Assembly (NCBI RefSeq): GCF_030124375.1
Contig: NZ_JASKLS010000018.1
Span: 1-64,000, forward strand
Direction of reading: 5' to 3'
DNA: 64,000 nt
Source of the DNA: Sinorhizobium sp. 6-70
GTDB taxonomy: Bacteria > Pseudomonadota > Alphaproteobacteria > Rhizobiales > Rhizobiaceae
In this document: one piece after another, positions 1 through 8,139 of the stretch
Layout: each line of letters opens with the position of its first letter
How positions within the stretch are numbered: position 1 is the stretch's first letter
Notes under the pieces: model-generated
What the model saw: only the letters and a program-made list of their open reading frames with translations
The model's database searches: none
Told to the model about the DNA's origin: nothing
Position numbers and translations under genes: made by a program

Positions 1-80
1 TCGCAACGCGCTACGAGCGCCGAACACTCCACTTTACTGGCGTCATCTACCTCGCTGCGATCCTGATCTGGCTACGATGA
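1..80 (+). CDS. C-terminal end of an unidentified membrane protein (partial)
   Basis: Reading from base 3 there is an open frame of 25 codons ending with TGA at 78-80. The last residues are mostly hydrophobic and end in IYLAAILIWLR, which looks like a terminal membrane helix after a basic loop. The rest of the gene lies outside the window, so the family cannot be named; a transporter permease would fit but this is a guess. Confidence 0.4.
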   Translation, partial: ATRYERRTLHFTGVIYLAAILIWLR

Positions 81-93
81 ATGTCGATCGGTC

Positions 94-137
94 CTAGGGC
101 GTCCTTTGTGCGTTCACTTGAACGCACGGCGCTCTAG
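94..137. repeat. Rhizobial intergenic palindrome, copy 1
   Basis: A perfect inner hairpin (GTGCGTTC at 108-115, GAACGCAC at 120-127) is flanked by imperfect arms CTAGGGCG and CGCTCTAG. A close copy with a degraded inner stem is at 49577-49620, and related sequence is at 3031-3119 and 61361-61457. It sits between the partial left-end gene and the end of the convergent regulator gene and may help to end transcription there. Confidence 0.7.
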
Positions 138-173
138 CGCCTCCGGAACGTCTTTCAAAAGCGGTTGCAGCAG

Positions 174-1202
174 TCAGCGGCTGGAAGCCGGCCGCCGTGC
201 TGCCGCAAGTTGCTTACGCGCTGTACCGGGGGTTAGCGAAAACGCCTCCCTGAATTTCCGGATGAAGTGAGAGACATTCTCGAAGCCGGTTTCGAGCGCA
301 ATGTCGATCAACGGCTTTTCGGTGGATGCAACCAGTCGCATCGCCGCGTCGAGGCGAAGTTTCAGATAGACCGAAACCGGGGTGGCACCGAGTTCGTTCT
401 GGAACAGACGTTCGAGCTGCCTGCGCGATATGCCAAGTGCGTTCGCCACATCGTCTATGCCGATGATGTCCTCAAGATGCTGCTCCATCACCATGAGCGC
501 GAGACTGATCCGCTTGTCCTGCACGGTGACTGCGCCGAGCGGATTGCGTGTCTGCATCTCCGTGGCGTCTCTGCGGCGTGTGATCTGCATGATTTCGAGC
601 GCGTTGCGCTCGGCTTCCTCGCCGACATGCTTGCGGATCAGGTAGGTGGCGAGGTCGGCGACGCTGCTGCCGCCGGCGCAGGTGATCACATTACCATCCT
701 CGACAAAGATGCGCTTTGACGTCACCTCGATTGCGGGGAAGCGTGATCGAAAGTCATTGTGATGCAGCCAGCTGACGCAGGCGGCACGTCCATCCAGCAC
801 TCCCGCCTCGGCCAGAATGAAGCTTCCCGTGCATACACCGATGATCGGAACGCCCTCTCGTGCCGCCCGATGAAGGTAGTTGATCGTTTCACGGTCGATC
901 GGTTCTTCGACGTTGAGCCGCCCGCCAACGACGGCGATGTAGCTGAACTCGGTCGGCGGGCGAAGCGAGGCCGTGGGCGCCACCTGTATGCCACAGCTGG
1001 ACATGACGAAGTTCCTCGTGCTGCCGAGCACCTCCCAGTCGCAGTTCACCCGGCCCGACTTGTCCTCGACATCGCTGCCGAGCCTCAAGGCGTCGGCAAA
1101 CAGGGAAAAGGCGCTGAGCGTGAAGCTCCGCGCGAGAATGAAGCCGACGCGCAGCACCCCGTGACCGGCGAGATGCCTGTTCGCGGCCGCCTTTTTTCCC
1201 AT
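174..1202 (-). CDS. GlxA/FtrA-type transcriptional regulator (DJ-1/PfpI domain plus AraC HTH)
   Basis: The N-terminal half is a DJ-1/PfpI (class I glutamine amidotransferase-like) domain with a nucleophile-elbow motif GVCTGS around residue 124. The C-terminal ~100 residues are an AraC-type double helix-turn-helix with the typical ending around FENVSHFIRKFREAFSLTP. Members of this family (GbdR, CdhR, ArgR of Pseudomonas; rhizobial GlxA) control catabolism of amines, amino acids or quaternary ammonium compounds and use the DJ-1 fold to sense a ligand. I chose the ATG at 1202 (MGKK); in-frame ATGs at 1232 and further upstream are possible, up to 1337. It stands alone with no neighbouring catabolic gene in the window, so its ligand cannot be inferred. 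Confidence 0.85.
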   Translation of the reverse strand: MGKKAAANRHLAGHGVLRVGFILARSFTLSAFSLFADALRLGSDVEDKSGRVNCDWEVLGSTRNFVMSSCGIQVAPTASLRPPTEFSYIAVVGGRLNVEEPIDRETINYLHRAAREGVPIIGVCTGSFILAEAGVLDGRAACVSWLHHNDFRSRFPAIEVTSKRIFVEDGNVITCAGGSSVADLATYLIRKHVGEEAERNALEIMQITRRRDATEMQTRNPLGAVTVQDKRISLALMVMEQHLEDIIGIDDVANALGISRRQLERLFQNELGATPVSVYLKLRLDAAMRLVASTEKPLIDIALETGFENVSHFIRKFREAFSLTPGTARKQLAAARRPASSR

Positions 1203-1529
1203 CAGAGTCGTTTCCAATGCGATGCAATCCATTCCTGCTGGGCGGCAAGCGTCCATGCGGGGCCCATGAGGAACGCATGATACCAAGCGCAAGGCACTAT
1301 AGGTAGGCCGCACGTGCCCCGCAGCTGGCCGAGACAAGGCAGGCGGTTCCCGATGTTGTCGCCTGTGCCGATCTGCACCCCAAGCGGGCTAATCCCCATG
1401 TATATGATGATTTATTAACTGATTTGTCAGAAAATTGTCATTGTCCGGCAGGCGCGCCGGCTCGGCGCGTCGGACGCACCGTCTCGCCGGTCCGGTTGTT
1501 AGGTTCGTTCATCGGGGAATGAGGCTGGG

Positions 1530-1625
1530 ATGTACGAAATGACGGAACACATGATGAAAGTGCTCATGAGCATCATGGCCGCGCTTTCGCTCGGCTCGCT
1601 GATGTTCCTTATTGTCGTGCTCTAG
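1530..1625 (+). CDS. Candidate 31-residue single-span membrane protein
   Basis: ATG at 1530 follows a purine-rich stretch (GGGGAATGAGGCTGGG) that can serve as ribosome binding site. The product is 31 residues: a short N-terminal part rich in Met, Glu and His, then a strongly hydrophobic helix LSLGSLMFLIVVL running to the stop. The region contains no other gene. This is the typical look of a bacterial small membrane protein, but conservation was not tested. Confidence 0.45.
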   Translation: MYEMTEHMMKVLMSIMAALSLGSLMFLIVVL

Positions 1626-1735
1626 GATTTTGAGCCTGGAGGTCCTTCTGCTTTCAGTGAAACCCACATGGAAGCAGAATGCTCTGGTCTTGTGGGCAGC
1701 ATCGACCGGCTCGCGATCGTATTTTCCTTGCCGTG

Positions 1736-2125
1736 TCAGGGGTAAAGAAAGAGCTGGTCCCAGCGTTCCCGCGGCACGAGTTCCCCGATCTTGTATTCAA
1801 ACGACAACACGTCGAGGTGTGCCGCATTGGTGCGGCACTTGAAGGCGAGCTTGTACCATTCGCCCCCGCTTCGGAAGACTGCGCCCGGCGCCTTCATCTT
1901 GTCGCCTTTGAAGATTGGATCGGCGAAGGTGTAGGCGATCACCTTGTCCGGCCTGTACGACGTCTTGTCCGCGCTGATCCGTTCCATCGCCTCGGTATCG
2001 CAACGCTGCTCCAGGCGCGTCTGCGGGTCGAGCTTTTCGAACTGCCGCACCAGAGACTGATCCATCGCGGCTGCCGGATCTGCCATCGACAGGCCGAGGG
2101 CGAACGCGCAGGCAAGTGCTTTCAT
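1736..2125 (-). CDS. DUF930-type exported protein
   Basis: 129 residues from the ATG at 2125, which follows a strong GGAGGAG ribosome binding site; an in-frame upstream ATG at 2158 has none. Residues 1-20 form a signal peptide (MKALACAFALGLSMADPAAA), so the mature protein is periplasmic. The body has the features of the DUF930 family seen in rhizobia and brucellae: a conserved LEQRCDTEAM segment near the start and two cysteines likely to form a disulfide. The function of the family is unknown. It is a single gene with no operon partner. Confidence 0.75.
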   Translation of the reverse strand: MKALACAFALGLSMADPAAAMDQSLVRQFEKLDPQTRLEQRCDTEAMERISADKTSYRPDKVIAYTFADPIFKGDKMKAPGAVFRSGGEWYKLAFKCRTNAAHLDVLSFEYKIGELVPRERWDQLFLYP

Positions 2126-2264
2126 TCTCGGTGTTCTCCTCCGAAAAGAGCGGCTCAATTATTCAAGTCGAAGCGCAAGGGTATGCGGGCGACCGGGCGA
2201 ATCGCTGTCCGCTCGGGGTCCGAGGTTTTCAGTTAAGCTCTGTGGCTATTCCAAGGCAGGAACA

Positions 2265-2726
2265 TCACGTTGCCGAAACATCGACCCATTCCGCTCCGGT
2301 CAATTCCGCGATGCGCTCCGGGCTGATGTGGACGGCGGCGTTGGTCGCGCCGGCCGCGGGAACGACGACGTCGTAGGCCTTCAAGGACTCGTCGCAATAG
2401 ACGTTGTGCGGCTTGGCCAAGCCGAAAGGGCAGACGCCACCGACCGGATGGCCCGTTTCCGCCTCTACCTCGTCGAAGCCCAGCATGCGGGCCTTCATGC
2501 CGAAGCGGGCCTTGTACTTCTTGTTGTCGAGCCGCGCGTCACCGCGCGTGACGATCAGGATGACGTCGTCTCCGACCTTGAGCGCCAAAGTCTTGGCAAT
2601 TTGCGCGGGCTCGACACCGTGGCCTTTGGCTGCAAGCTCCACGGTGGCGGTGCTTTGTGCGAGTTCGATGACATCGATGTCGGGGGCGTGTTCGGAGAAG
2701 AACTGTTTGACGGAAGCAAGGCTCAT
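2265..2726 (-). CDS. YbaK/EbsC-family aminoacyl-tRNA deacylase
   Basis: 153 residues covering a single YbaK/aa-tRNA-deacylase domain. Recognisable segments are AKTLALKVGDDVILIVTRGD with the conserved lysine, the GFDEVEAETGHPVGGVCPFG loop and the acidic C-terminus. Members hydrolyse misacylated tRNA (Cys-tRNA-Pro or Ala-tRNA-Pro) in the cytoplasm and so protect translation fidelity. The length is normal for a free-standing member. It is not possible to tell the substrate from sequence alone, and no neighbour gives a clue. Confidence 0.85.
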   Translation of the reverse strand: MSLASVKQFFSEHAPDIDVIELAQSTATVELAAKGHGVEPAQIAKTLALKVGDDVILIVTRGDARLDNKKYKARFGMKARMLGFDEVEAETGHPVGGVCPFGLAKPHNVYCDESLKAYDVVVPAAGATNAAVHISPERIAELTGAEWVDVSAT

Positions 2727-2821
2727 CGGGCGATCTATGCGGCAAAACAGGGTTGTCGGGAAAGAATACGAATGTGTAGCGGCACGCCGGAATCGCGCTC
2801 GCTGCAGGCGGCGTCAGTGTT

Positions 2822-3010
2822 TCAATCGTCGTTCGAGGCGTCAAGATCTTCAGGGCGCCGGCCTTCCTGCTGCGGCGGCAGGTAGCCATGGCTCGCGAAC
2901 CAGTTCTCGAGGATCGTCGAAATCGCCTGTTCGCGCGTCAGCATGCCCCGATGGTCGGTGATGAAGGTTTTGAGGGCCGTCTCGATATTTGCAGCGTAGA
3001 GTTCGCTCAT
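2822..3010 (-). CDS. Small conserved-looking protein of unknown function
   Basis: 62 residues, starting at an ATG with a clear GGAGG ribosome binding site 4-8 bases upstream. The protein is hydrophilic and predicted helical (TALKTFITDHRGMLTREQAI) with an acidic Pro/Gln-rich tail ending in a run of Asp residues. No signal peptide and no membrane span are visible. It ends about 95 bp before the start of the YbaK-type gene on the same strand and could be cotranscribed with it. I do not recognise the family. Confidence 0.55.
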   Translation of the reverse strand: MSELYAANIETALKTFITDHRGMLTREQAISTILENWFASHGYLPPQQEGRRPEDLDASNDD

Positions 3011-3030
3011 GGTTGCCTCCGCTTACTGCG

Positions 3031-3119
3031 CCGCGCGTCCTTTCAGACGCGCAAAGGTCGCTGTAGCACTTTGAATTGCTACATGTTTTTATCCTTAAAT
3101 CGGTTCCGATTTAAGGAAA
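3031..3119. repeat. Rhizobial intergenic palindrome, copy 2
   Basis: Composite repeat: a GCGCGTCC / GACGCGC palindrome, a GTAGCA / TGCTAC pair, then a perfect 11-bp hairpin (CCTTAAATCGG at 3093-3103, CCGATTTAAGG at 3106-3116). The same order of blocks is found in reverse orientation at 61361-61457, more than 58 kb away. It lies between the 62-residue gene and the GlsB-type gene. Confidence 0.75.
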
Positions 3120-3186
3120 CTTGCAGTCGCCCTTGCAAGAGGCGGTCCGCGCTTTCGTGCGGATCGCAAACGTTTCTTCGGCAGGC

Positions 3187-3441
3187 TTACGCCTGTTTGA
3201 CGATGCGGATCAGCACCAGGATGATGATCGCGCCGATCGTCGAGTGAATGATCGCGGAAAGGATGCCAGTTCCGAGGCTGATCCCGATCGCGGGAAAGAG
3301 ATAGCCGGCGATGAAAGCTCCGACGATGCCGACGACGATGTTGCCGATCAGGCCAAAGCCGAAGCCGCTGACGATCAGACCGGCAAGCCAGCCGGCAACA
3401 GCGCCGACAATCAGGAACACCAGGATGCTTTCAATACCCAT
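3187..3441 (-). CDS. GlsB/YeaQ/YmgE-family membrane protein
   Basis: 84 residues, almost entirely hydrophobic, with three Gly-rich membrane segments: SILVFLIVGAVAGWLAGLIV, LIGNIVVGIVGAFIAGYLF and TIGAIIILVLIRIV. The G-x-x-G-W-L-A-G and GNIVVGIVGAFIAGY signatures are those of the transglycosylase-associated (GlsB/YeaQ/YmgE) family, which responds to envelope and general stress in many bacteria. The molecular role is unknown. It stands alone, upstream of the rhamnose genes and transcribed in the same direction. Confidence 0.85.
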   Translation of the reverse strand: MGIESILVFLIVGAVAGWLAGLIVSGFGFGLIGNIVVGIVGAFIAGYLFPAIGISLGTGILSAIIHSTIGAIIILVLIRIVKQA

Positions 3442-3546
3442 GAATCGCTCCTCTCCGTTGGATCCATAGGAAAAGATAGAACAGGATTTGAAATCAGATA
3501 GGGGGCAATTTCATCGCGCGGCGATTTTGCACCGATTTCCGGCCGG

Positions 3547-3589
3547 CTGCACGCTCCCTTGAATCGGCTCCGATCTAAGGGACGTGCAG
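3547..3589. repeat. Long interrupted hairpin just after rhaI
   Basis: CTGCACG (3547-3553) pairs with CGTGCAG (3583-3589), and inside this lie CCCTT/AAGGG and ATCGG/CCGAT arms, giving an almost continuous 43-nt hairpin. The inner part resembles the ATCGG-CCGAT hairpin of the repeat at 3093-3116. It begins 9 bp after the rhaI stop codon. There is no T-run on the minus strand, so it is more likely a 3' mRNA stabiliser or Rho-linked end than a simple intrinsic terminator. Confidence 0.6.
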
Positions 3590-3597
3590 TTGGTTGC

Positions 3598-4890
3598 TCA
3601 GACGATGCCGCCACCACCGCCGGCGACCGCCGGCCGCTCGCCCGCCACCTTGGCGCGGTAGCCGCTCGCGCGGTAAGTCGCGACCGGCGCGATCGCACCG
3701 CCATGCTCGAGGCGCGCCATCGCCAGGATCGGTTCGACGTCCGTCCGGAATGCGGCCTTGAGCGCTTCCGACGCCATCAGCGCATCATTGTCCTGCTGAT
3801 AGCCGTTGAGCGCCTTGCGATCGACGAGAAGGGCCTGGGCATAGGCGCGGCAGACTTCCATCGCGCTGGTCATCAGGCTCTCGATCGGATCCGTCACGTT
3901 GTGGCTCTGGTCGAGCATATGCGCGGGATTGAAGCCTTCCGCACCGCGCACCTCGGCGTCCACCAGTTCGTTGAACACCAGGAACAGGCGATAGGGATCG
4001 ATCGACCCCGTATCGAGATCGTCGTCACCGTATTTGGAGTCGTTGAAGTGGAAGCCGCCGAGTTTCCTGAACTGGATCAACCGGGCGACGATCATCTCGA
4101 TATTGACGTTCGGCGCGTGATGGCCGAGGTCGACGAGGCAGAAGGCCTTGGGGCCCAGTTCCTGCGCGATCAGATAGTTCGTTCCCCAGTCCTGCACCAC
4201 GGTCGAATAGAAGGCCGGCTCGTACATCTTGTGCTCGGTGAAGACGCGCCAGTCGTCCGGAAGCGCGGCATAGACTGCCTTCATCGCTTCGAGATAACGC
4301 TCGAAGGCGCGCGTAAAATTGCTCTGCCCCGGAAAGTTGGAGCCGTCGCCGATCCACACCGTCAGAGCCTTCGACCCCAGCGCCTTGCCGATCTCGATAC
4401 ATTCGAGATTGTGCTCGACCGCCTGGCGCCGCGTCGCCGCATCGCTGTGCGAGAGCGAGCCGAACTTGTAGGAGTGGGCTTGCCCGGGCGCGTCGGAGAA
4501 GGTGTTCGAGTTCATCGCATCGAAACCCAAGCCGAGCGCGGCACCCTTCTCCTTCAACCCTTGGAGATCGGAAACCTTGTCCCACGGGATATGCAGCGAA
4601 ACGGTCGGCGTCGCCCGCGTCAGCTGATGGATGACGCCGCAGTCTTCGAGCTTGTCGAAGATGTTGCGCGGTTCGCCCTGGCCGGGGAAGCGGGCAAAAC
4701 GCGTGCCGCCCGTGCCGACCCCCCAGGAGGGAACGGCAACGCCATAGGCGGTGACCTTCTTCTTGATCGTATCGATTTCGATGCCGCGGCGGGCAAGCCT
4801 TTCGCCGAGGCTGTCGTAGTCTCGGTTGAGTGCGTCCCGGCGGCCTGCATTTTCGGCCTCGACAACGACCTTGCTGATCATCTCGGTCAT
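3598..4890 (-). CDS. rhaI: L-rhamnose isomerase
   Basis: 430 residues, the length of the Pseudomonas stutzeri-type L-rhamnose isomerase, a cytoplasmic metal-dependent TIM-barrel enzyme that converts L-rhamnose to L-rhamnulose. Conserved features include the WGVGTGGTRFARFPG loop, the HIPWDK segment, VWIGDGSNFPGQ and the metal-ligand regions EHKMYEPAFYSTVVQDWG and VDLGHHAPN followed by FHFNDSKYGDDDLD. The ATG at 4890 has a GGAGG ribosome binding site; longer starts extend into the intergenic space. It lies 13 bp after rhaD and is the second gene of the divergent rhaDI operon. Confidence 0.95.
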   Translation of the reverse strand: MTEMISKVVVEAENAGRRDALNRDYDSLGERLARRGIEIDTIKKKVTAYGVAVPSWGVGTGGTRFARFPGQGEPRNIFDKLEDCGVIHQLTRATPTVSLHIPWDKVSDLQGLKEKGAALGLGFDAMNSNTFSDAPGQAHSYKFGSLSHSDAATRRQAVEHNLECIEIGKALGSKALTVWIGDGSNFPGQSNFTRAFERYLEAMKAVYAALPDDWRVFTEHKMYEPAFYSTVVQDWGTNYLIAQELGPKAFCLVDLGHHAPNVNIEMIVARLIQFRKLGGFHFNDSKYGDDDLDTGSIDPYRLFLVFNELVDAEVRGAEGFNPAHMLDQSHNVTDPIESLMTSAMEVCRAYAQALLVDRKALNGYQQDNDALMASEALKAAFRTDVEPILAMARLEHGGAIAPVATYRASGYRAKVAGERPAVAGGGGGIV

Positions 4891-4903
4891 GGCAGCCTCC
4901 GGA

Positions 4904-7003
4904 TCAGCGCGTGAACGACTGGGCATTGCCCGCGTCGACATTGACGATGTTGCCGGTGGATTTTGCCGACATATCTGAAGCGAGGAAATAGATGGCTTCG
5001 GCAATATCTTCCGGGAAGACGCTGAGCTTCAGCATCGAACGCTCGCGATAGTGCGCCTCCAGGTCGTCGACGTCCATCTTGTAGGCGGCTGCGCGCTGCT
5101 CCTTCCATTCGCCGGTCCAGATCTTGGACCCGCGCAGTACCGCGTCCGGATTGACGACGTTGACGCGGATCTGCGCCGACGCCCCTTCGAGCGCGAGGCA
5201 GCGGGCAAGGTGGATCTCCGCCGCTTTCGCCGTGCAATAGGCGGATGCGCCGGGCGAGGCCGCGAGGCCGTTCTTCGAGGCGACGAATACGACATTGCCG
5301 CCGGCTTTCTGGTTGCGGAAGATGCGGAAGGCTTCGCGAGAGACGAGGAAATAGCCGGTCGTGAGAATGTCGATGTTCTTGTTCCAGAGCGCCAAGGTCG
5401 TATCCTCGATCGCCGCCGACGAGGCGAGCCCGGCATTGGAGACGAGAATGTCGAGACCGCCAAAGGCGAGGAGCGCATCGCCGAAGCCTGATTCGACCGC
5501 CGCCTCGCTGGTCACGTTCATGTTGACGGAGCGGACGAAATCCTTGCCGTATCGTCCGGCAAGCTCGGCCTGAGCGGCCTCGAGCGCTGTCTCGTCGATG
5601 TCCGCGAGAACGACGCAGGCACCTTCCTGCATCAGCCGGTTGGCCGTCGCCTTGCCGATGCCGCCGGCGCCGCCGGTGACGAGCGCGATGCGGCCGGCGA
5701 GACTCTTCGGCTTCGGCATGCGCTGCAGCTTGGCTTCCTCCAAGAGCCAGTATTCGATGTCGAAGGCCTCCTGTTCGGGCAGGCCGACATAGGTCGACAC
5801 GCCGGAGGCGCCGCGCATGACATTGATCGCGTTGACATAGAATTCGCCGGAGATCCGCGCGGTCGCCTTGTCCTTGGCAAAGGTGATCATGCCGACGCCG
5901 GGAACCAGATAGACCACGGCGTTGGGGTCGCGCATCGCCGGACTGTCGGTGCGCTTGCAGCGCTCGTAGTAGGCGGCATAGTCGGCGCGATAGGCGGCAA
6001 TCGCCTCGGAAAGCCCGGCGAGCGTCTTGTCGATATCGGGATTGGCCGGATCGAAATCGACGACGAGCGGGCGGATCTTCGTCCGCAGGAAATGGTCGGG
6101 GCAGCTTGTACCAAGTGCCGCCAGCGGCTCGAGATTTTTGGATGCCACGAAATCGAGTACGGCCTGGCTGTCGTCGAAGTGCCCGACCTTTTTCTCTTCC
6201 GCGCTGATCAGCCCGCGGATTACCGGCATCAGTCGCTTGGCGATCGCGGCGCGTTCGGCGCCAGCCAGCGTCGGCTTTACCGCCCCGCCAAAGGCTGGTG
6301 CCGTGTTTTCTGTCTCGAACCAGGCAATCGCGCGGTTGATGATCTCGATCGTCGTCTCATAGGCTTGCTTGGCCGTATCGCCCCACGTGAAGAGGCCGTG
6401 GCTTTCCAGGACAACACCGCGTGCCTTCGGATTTTCGAGGCAGAATTTTTCGAGCCACAGGCCGAGTTCGTAGCCCGGCCGCTTCCAGGGCAGCCAGCCG
6501 ATCTCGTCGCCGAAGATTTTCTGCGTCAGTTCCTTGCTGTTTCGGGAAGCGGCGATCGCGATGATCGCATCCGGGTGCATATGGTCGACATGCGCCTTCG
6601 GCACATAGGCATGCAGCGGCGTGTCGATCGAGGCCGCGCGCGGGTTGAGGTTGAAGGTGCAATGCGGCAGGTAGCCGACCATCTCGTCTTCGAATTCGAC
6701 GCCCCGGTAGATCCCCTTCAGGGCATTGAGCTTTTCCATGTAAAGGGTCGCGAAGCCGTCAAGCTTGATGGTGCCGACGTCGCCGCCCGACCCCTTGACC
6801 CACAGGACCTCCACCATTTCGCCCGTCAGCGGGTCCTTTTCCTGGACCTTGGCCGATGTATTGCCGCCACCGTAATTGGTGATGCGCTTGTCCGATCCGA
6901 GAAGATTCGATCGGTAAAGAAGCTTCTCCGGCTCGGTCATTCCCGCCGCCTTGCCCTCGTCCCAGAGATTGGCCAGGCGTGCGCCTTGTTGCTTGTCGAG
7001 CAT
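4904..7003 (-). CDS. rhaD: Bifunctional L-rhamnulose-1-phosphate aldolase / lactaldehyde dehydrogenase
   Basis: 699 residues in two fused enzymes. The N-terminal ~400 residues are a class II aldolase with zinc-ligand motifs HVDHMHPDA and VLESHGLFTWG; it splits L-rhamnulose-1-phosphate to dihydroxyacetone phosphate and L-lactaldehyde. The C-terminal ~270 residues are a short-chain dehydrogenase with the NAD motif VTGGAGGIGKA and the YxxxK catalytic pair in AYCTAKA, expected to act on L-lactaldehyde. The fusion is typical for rhizobia and differs from the enteric separate aldolase. The start at 7003 has a GGGAGGAA ribosome binding site. First gene of rhaDI, divergent from rhaR. Confidence 0.95.
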   Translation of the reverse strand: MLDKQQGARLANLWDEGKAAGMTEPEKLLYRSNLLGSDKRITNYGGGNTSAKVQEKDPLTGEMVEVLWVKGSGGDVGTIKLDGFATLYMEKLNALKGIYRGVEFEDEMVGYLPHCTFNLNPRAASIDTPLHAYVPKAHVDHMHPDAIIAIAASRNSKELTQKIFGDEIGWLPWKRPGYELGLWLEKFCLENPKARGVVLESHGLFTWGDTAKQAYETTIEIINRAIAWFETENTAPAFGGAVKPTLAGAERAAIAKRLMPVIRGLISAEEKKVGHFDDSQAVLDFVASKNLEPLAALGTSCPDHFLRTKIRPLVVDFDPANPDIDKTLAGLSEAIAAYRADYAAYYERCKRTDSPAMRDPNAVVYLVPGVGMITFAKDKATARISGEFYVNAINVMRGASGVSTYVGLPEQEAFDIEYWLLEEAKLQRMPKPKSLAGRIALVTGGAGGIGKATANRLMQEGACVVLADIDETALEAAQAELAGRYGKDFVRSVNMNVTSEAAVESGFGDALLAFGGLDILVSNAGLASSAAIEDTTLALWNKNIDILTTGYFLVSREAFRIFRNQKAGGNVVFVASKNGLAASPGASAYCTAKAAEIHLARCLALEGASAQIRVNVVNPDAVLRGSKIWTGEWKEQRAAAYKMDVDDLEAHYRERSMLKLSVFPEDIAEAIYFLASDMSAKSTGNIVNVDAGNAQSFTR

Positions 7004-7088
7004 GTTGAATTCCTCCCGGTAAGCTATCCGGCGGCAGTAGGACCGCGGCGACATGATTGGCATCAGATCACACGGTCGGCGCGCGAAT

Positions 7089-7160
7089 GTCAATCAAAAA
7101 CGATCAAAATCGTTCATATTGCGCTGCACAATGAAAAAATATGATTGATACTGATTGACA
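7089..7160. promoter_or_regulatory. Probable RhaR operator between rhaD and rhaR
   Basis: Two copies of ATCAAAA (7093 and 7103) are exactly 10 bp apart, and two copies of TGATTGA (7142 and 7152) are also exactly 10 bp apart. The outer ends GTCAATC (7089-7095) and GATTGAC (7153-7159) form an inverted pair. Helically phased repeats like these are usual in DeoR-family operators. The position between divergent rhaD and rhaR fits control of both operons. Confidence 0.7.
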
Positions 7161-7203
7161 ATGCTCGGGACTGATGGAAGCATGCGGGCATTCGGAGGAG
7201 CGA

Positions 7204-8016
7204 ATGCACGAGAAAGAGAGACATAGGGTCATCCTGTCTGCGGTTCAGGAAAAACCGGTCGTGACGGTGCCCGAACTCGTCGAGCTGACCGACAGTTCGG
7301 AGGCGACGATCCGGCGCGATATCGCCGCTCTTCACGTGCAAAAACGCGTGCGCCGGGTCCGCGGCGGCGCCGAGGCGATCAATCCGCCACAATTCGTCGG
7401 TCTCGCCGGCCGGCCCTTCAGCGTCAACGAGGGCTTGCATGCCCGCGAGAAGCAGGCGATCGCAAAGGAGGCGGTGGCGCTGTGCGCCGACGGCGAACCG
7501 ATCATCATCAACGGCGGCACCACGACCTTCCAGATGGTGCACTTTCTCGCAAACCGCCGGATGCAGGTCTTCACCAATTCCTTCCCGATCGCCGAGCACC
7601 TGCTGAAGCACTCGAAGAACACCGTGATGCTTTCGGGAGGCACGATCTACCGTGAGCAGAACATCATATTGAGCCCCTTCGACAACGACGTGACGCGCAA
7701 TTTCTATGCGCGCCGCATGTTCATGGGGGCACAGGGGCTCGGGCCCCTCGGGTTGATGGAGGCGGATCCGCTTCTGATCCAGGCCGAACAAAAACTGATC
7801 GATCAGGCCGACGAATTGGTCGTGCTGGTCGATTCCTCGAAATTTCACAGGCGCTCGAGCCTCATACTTTGCGGGCTCAAGCGCATCGCCACTGTGATCA
7901 CGGATTCGGGCATCGAGGACAGGCATGCCGCAATGCTCGAAGGCGCCGGCGTCAATCTGGTCATCGCCAAGGCGAAGCCCGCCGTTGACGCGGAAAGTGC
8001 TTCATCGTCCGCCTGA
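7204..8016 (+). CDS. rhaR: DeoR-family repressor of rhamnose catabolism
   Basis: 270 residues. An N-terminal DeoR-type winged helix contains the signature VTVPELVELTDSSEATIRRD and the basic segment VRRVRGGAE. The rest is the sugar-phosphate sensing domain of the family, with the NGGTTTFQM loop and DSSKFHRRS near the end. Start chosen at the ATG at 7204, preceded by GGAGGAG. It is the first gene of the rhaRSTPQUK cluster and divergent from rhaDI. By analogy with Rhizobium leguminosarum it is the negative regulator of both operons, with an inducer formed during rhamnose breakdown. Confidence 0.92.
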   Translation: MHEKERHRVILSAVQEKPVVTVPELVELTDSSEATIRRDIAALHVQKRVRRVRGGAEAINPPQFVGLAGRPFSVNEGLHAREKQAIAKEAVALCADGEPIIINGGTTTFQMVHFLANRRMQVFTNSFPIAEHLLKHSKNTVMLSGGTIYREQNIILSPFDNDVTRNFYARRMFMGAQGLGPLGLMEADPLLIQAEQKLIDQADELVVLVDSSKFHRRSSLILCGLKRIATVITDSGIEDRHAAMLEGAGVNLVIAKAKPAVDAESASSSA

Positions 8017-8139
8017 CGCGGGCGGAGGAGAGGGGAGTGGGACGTTGCGGCGCCCGGGCATGTCCGGGTCGGCCGCAGATAGGGGGCCGGACCGATGCAT
8101 TCATACCGAATGCGCGCGGCTCAAAGGGAGGAGAAAGTC

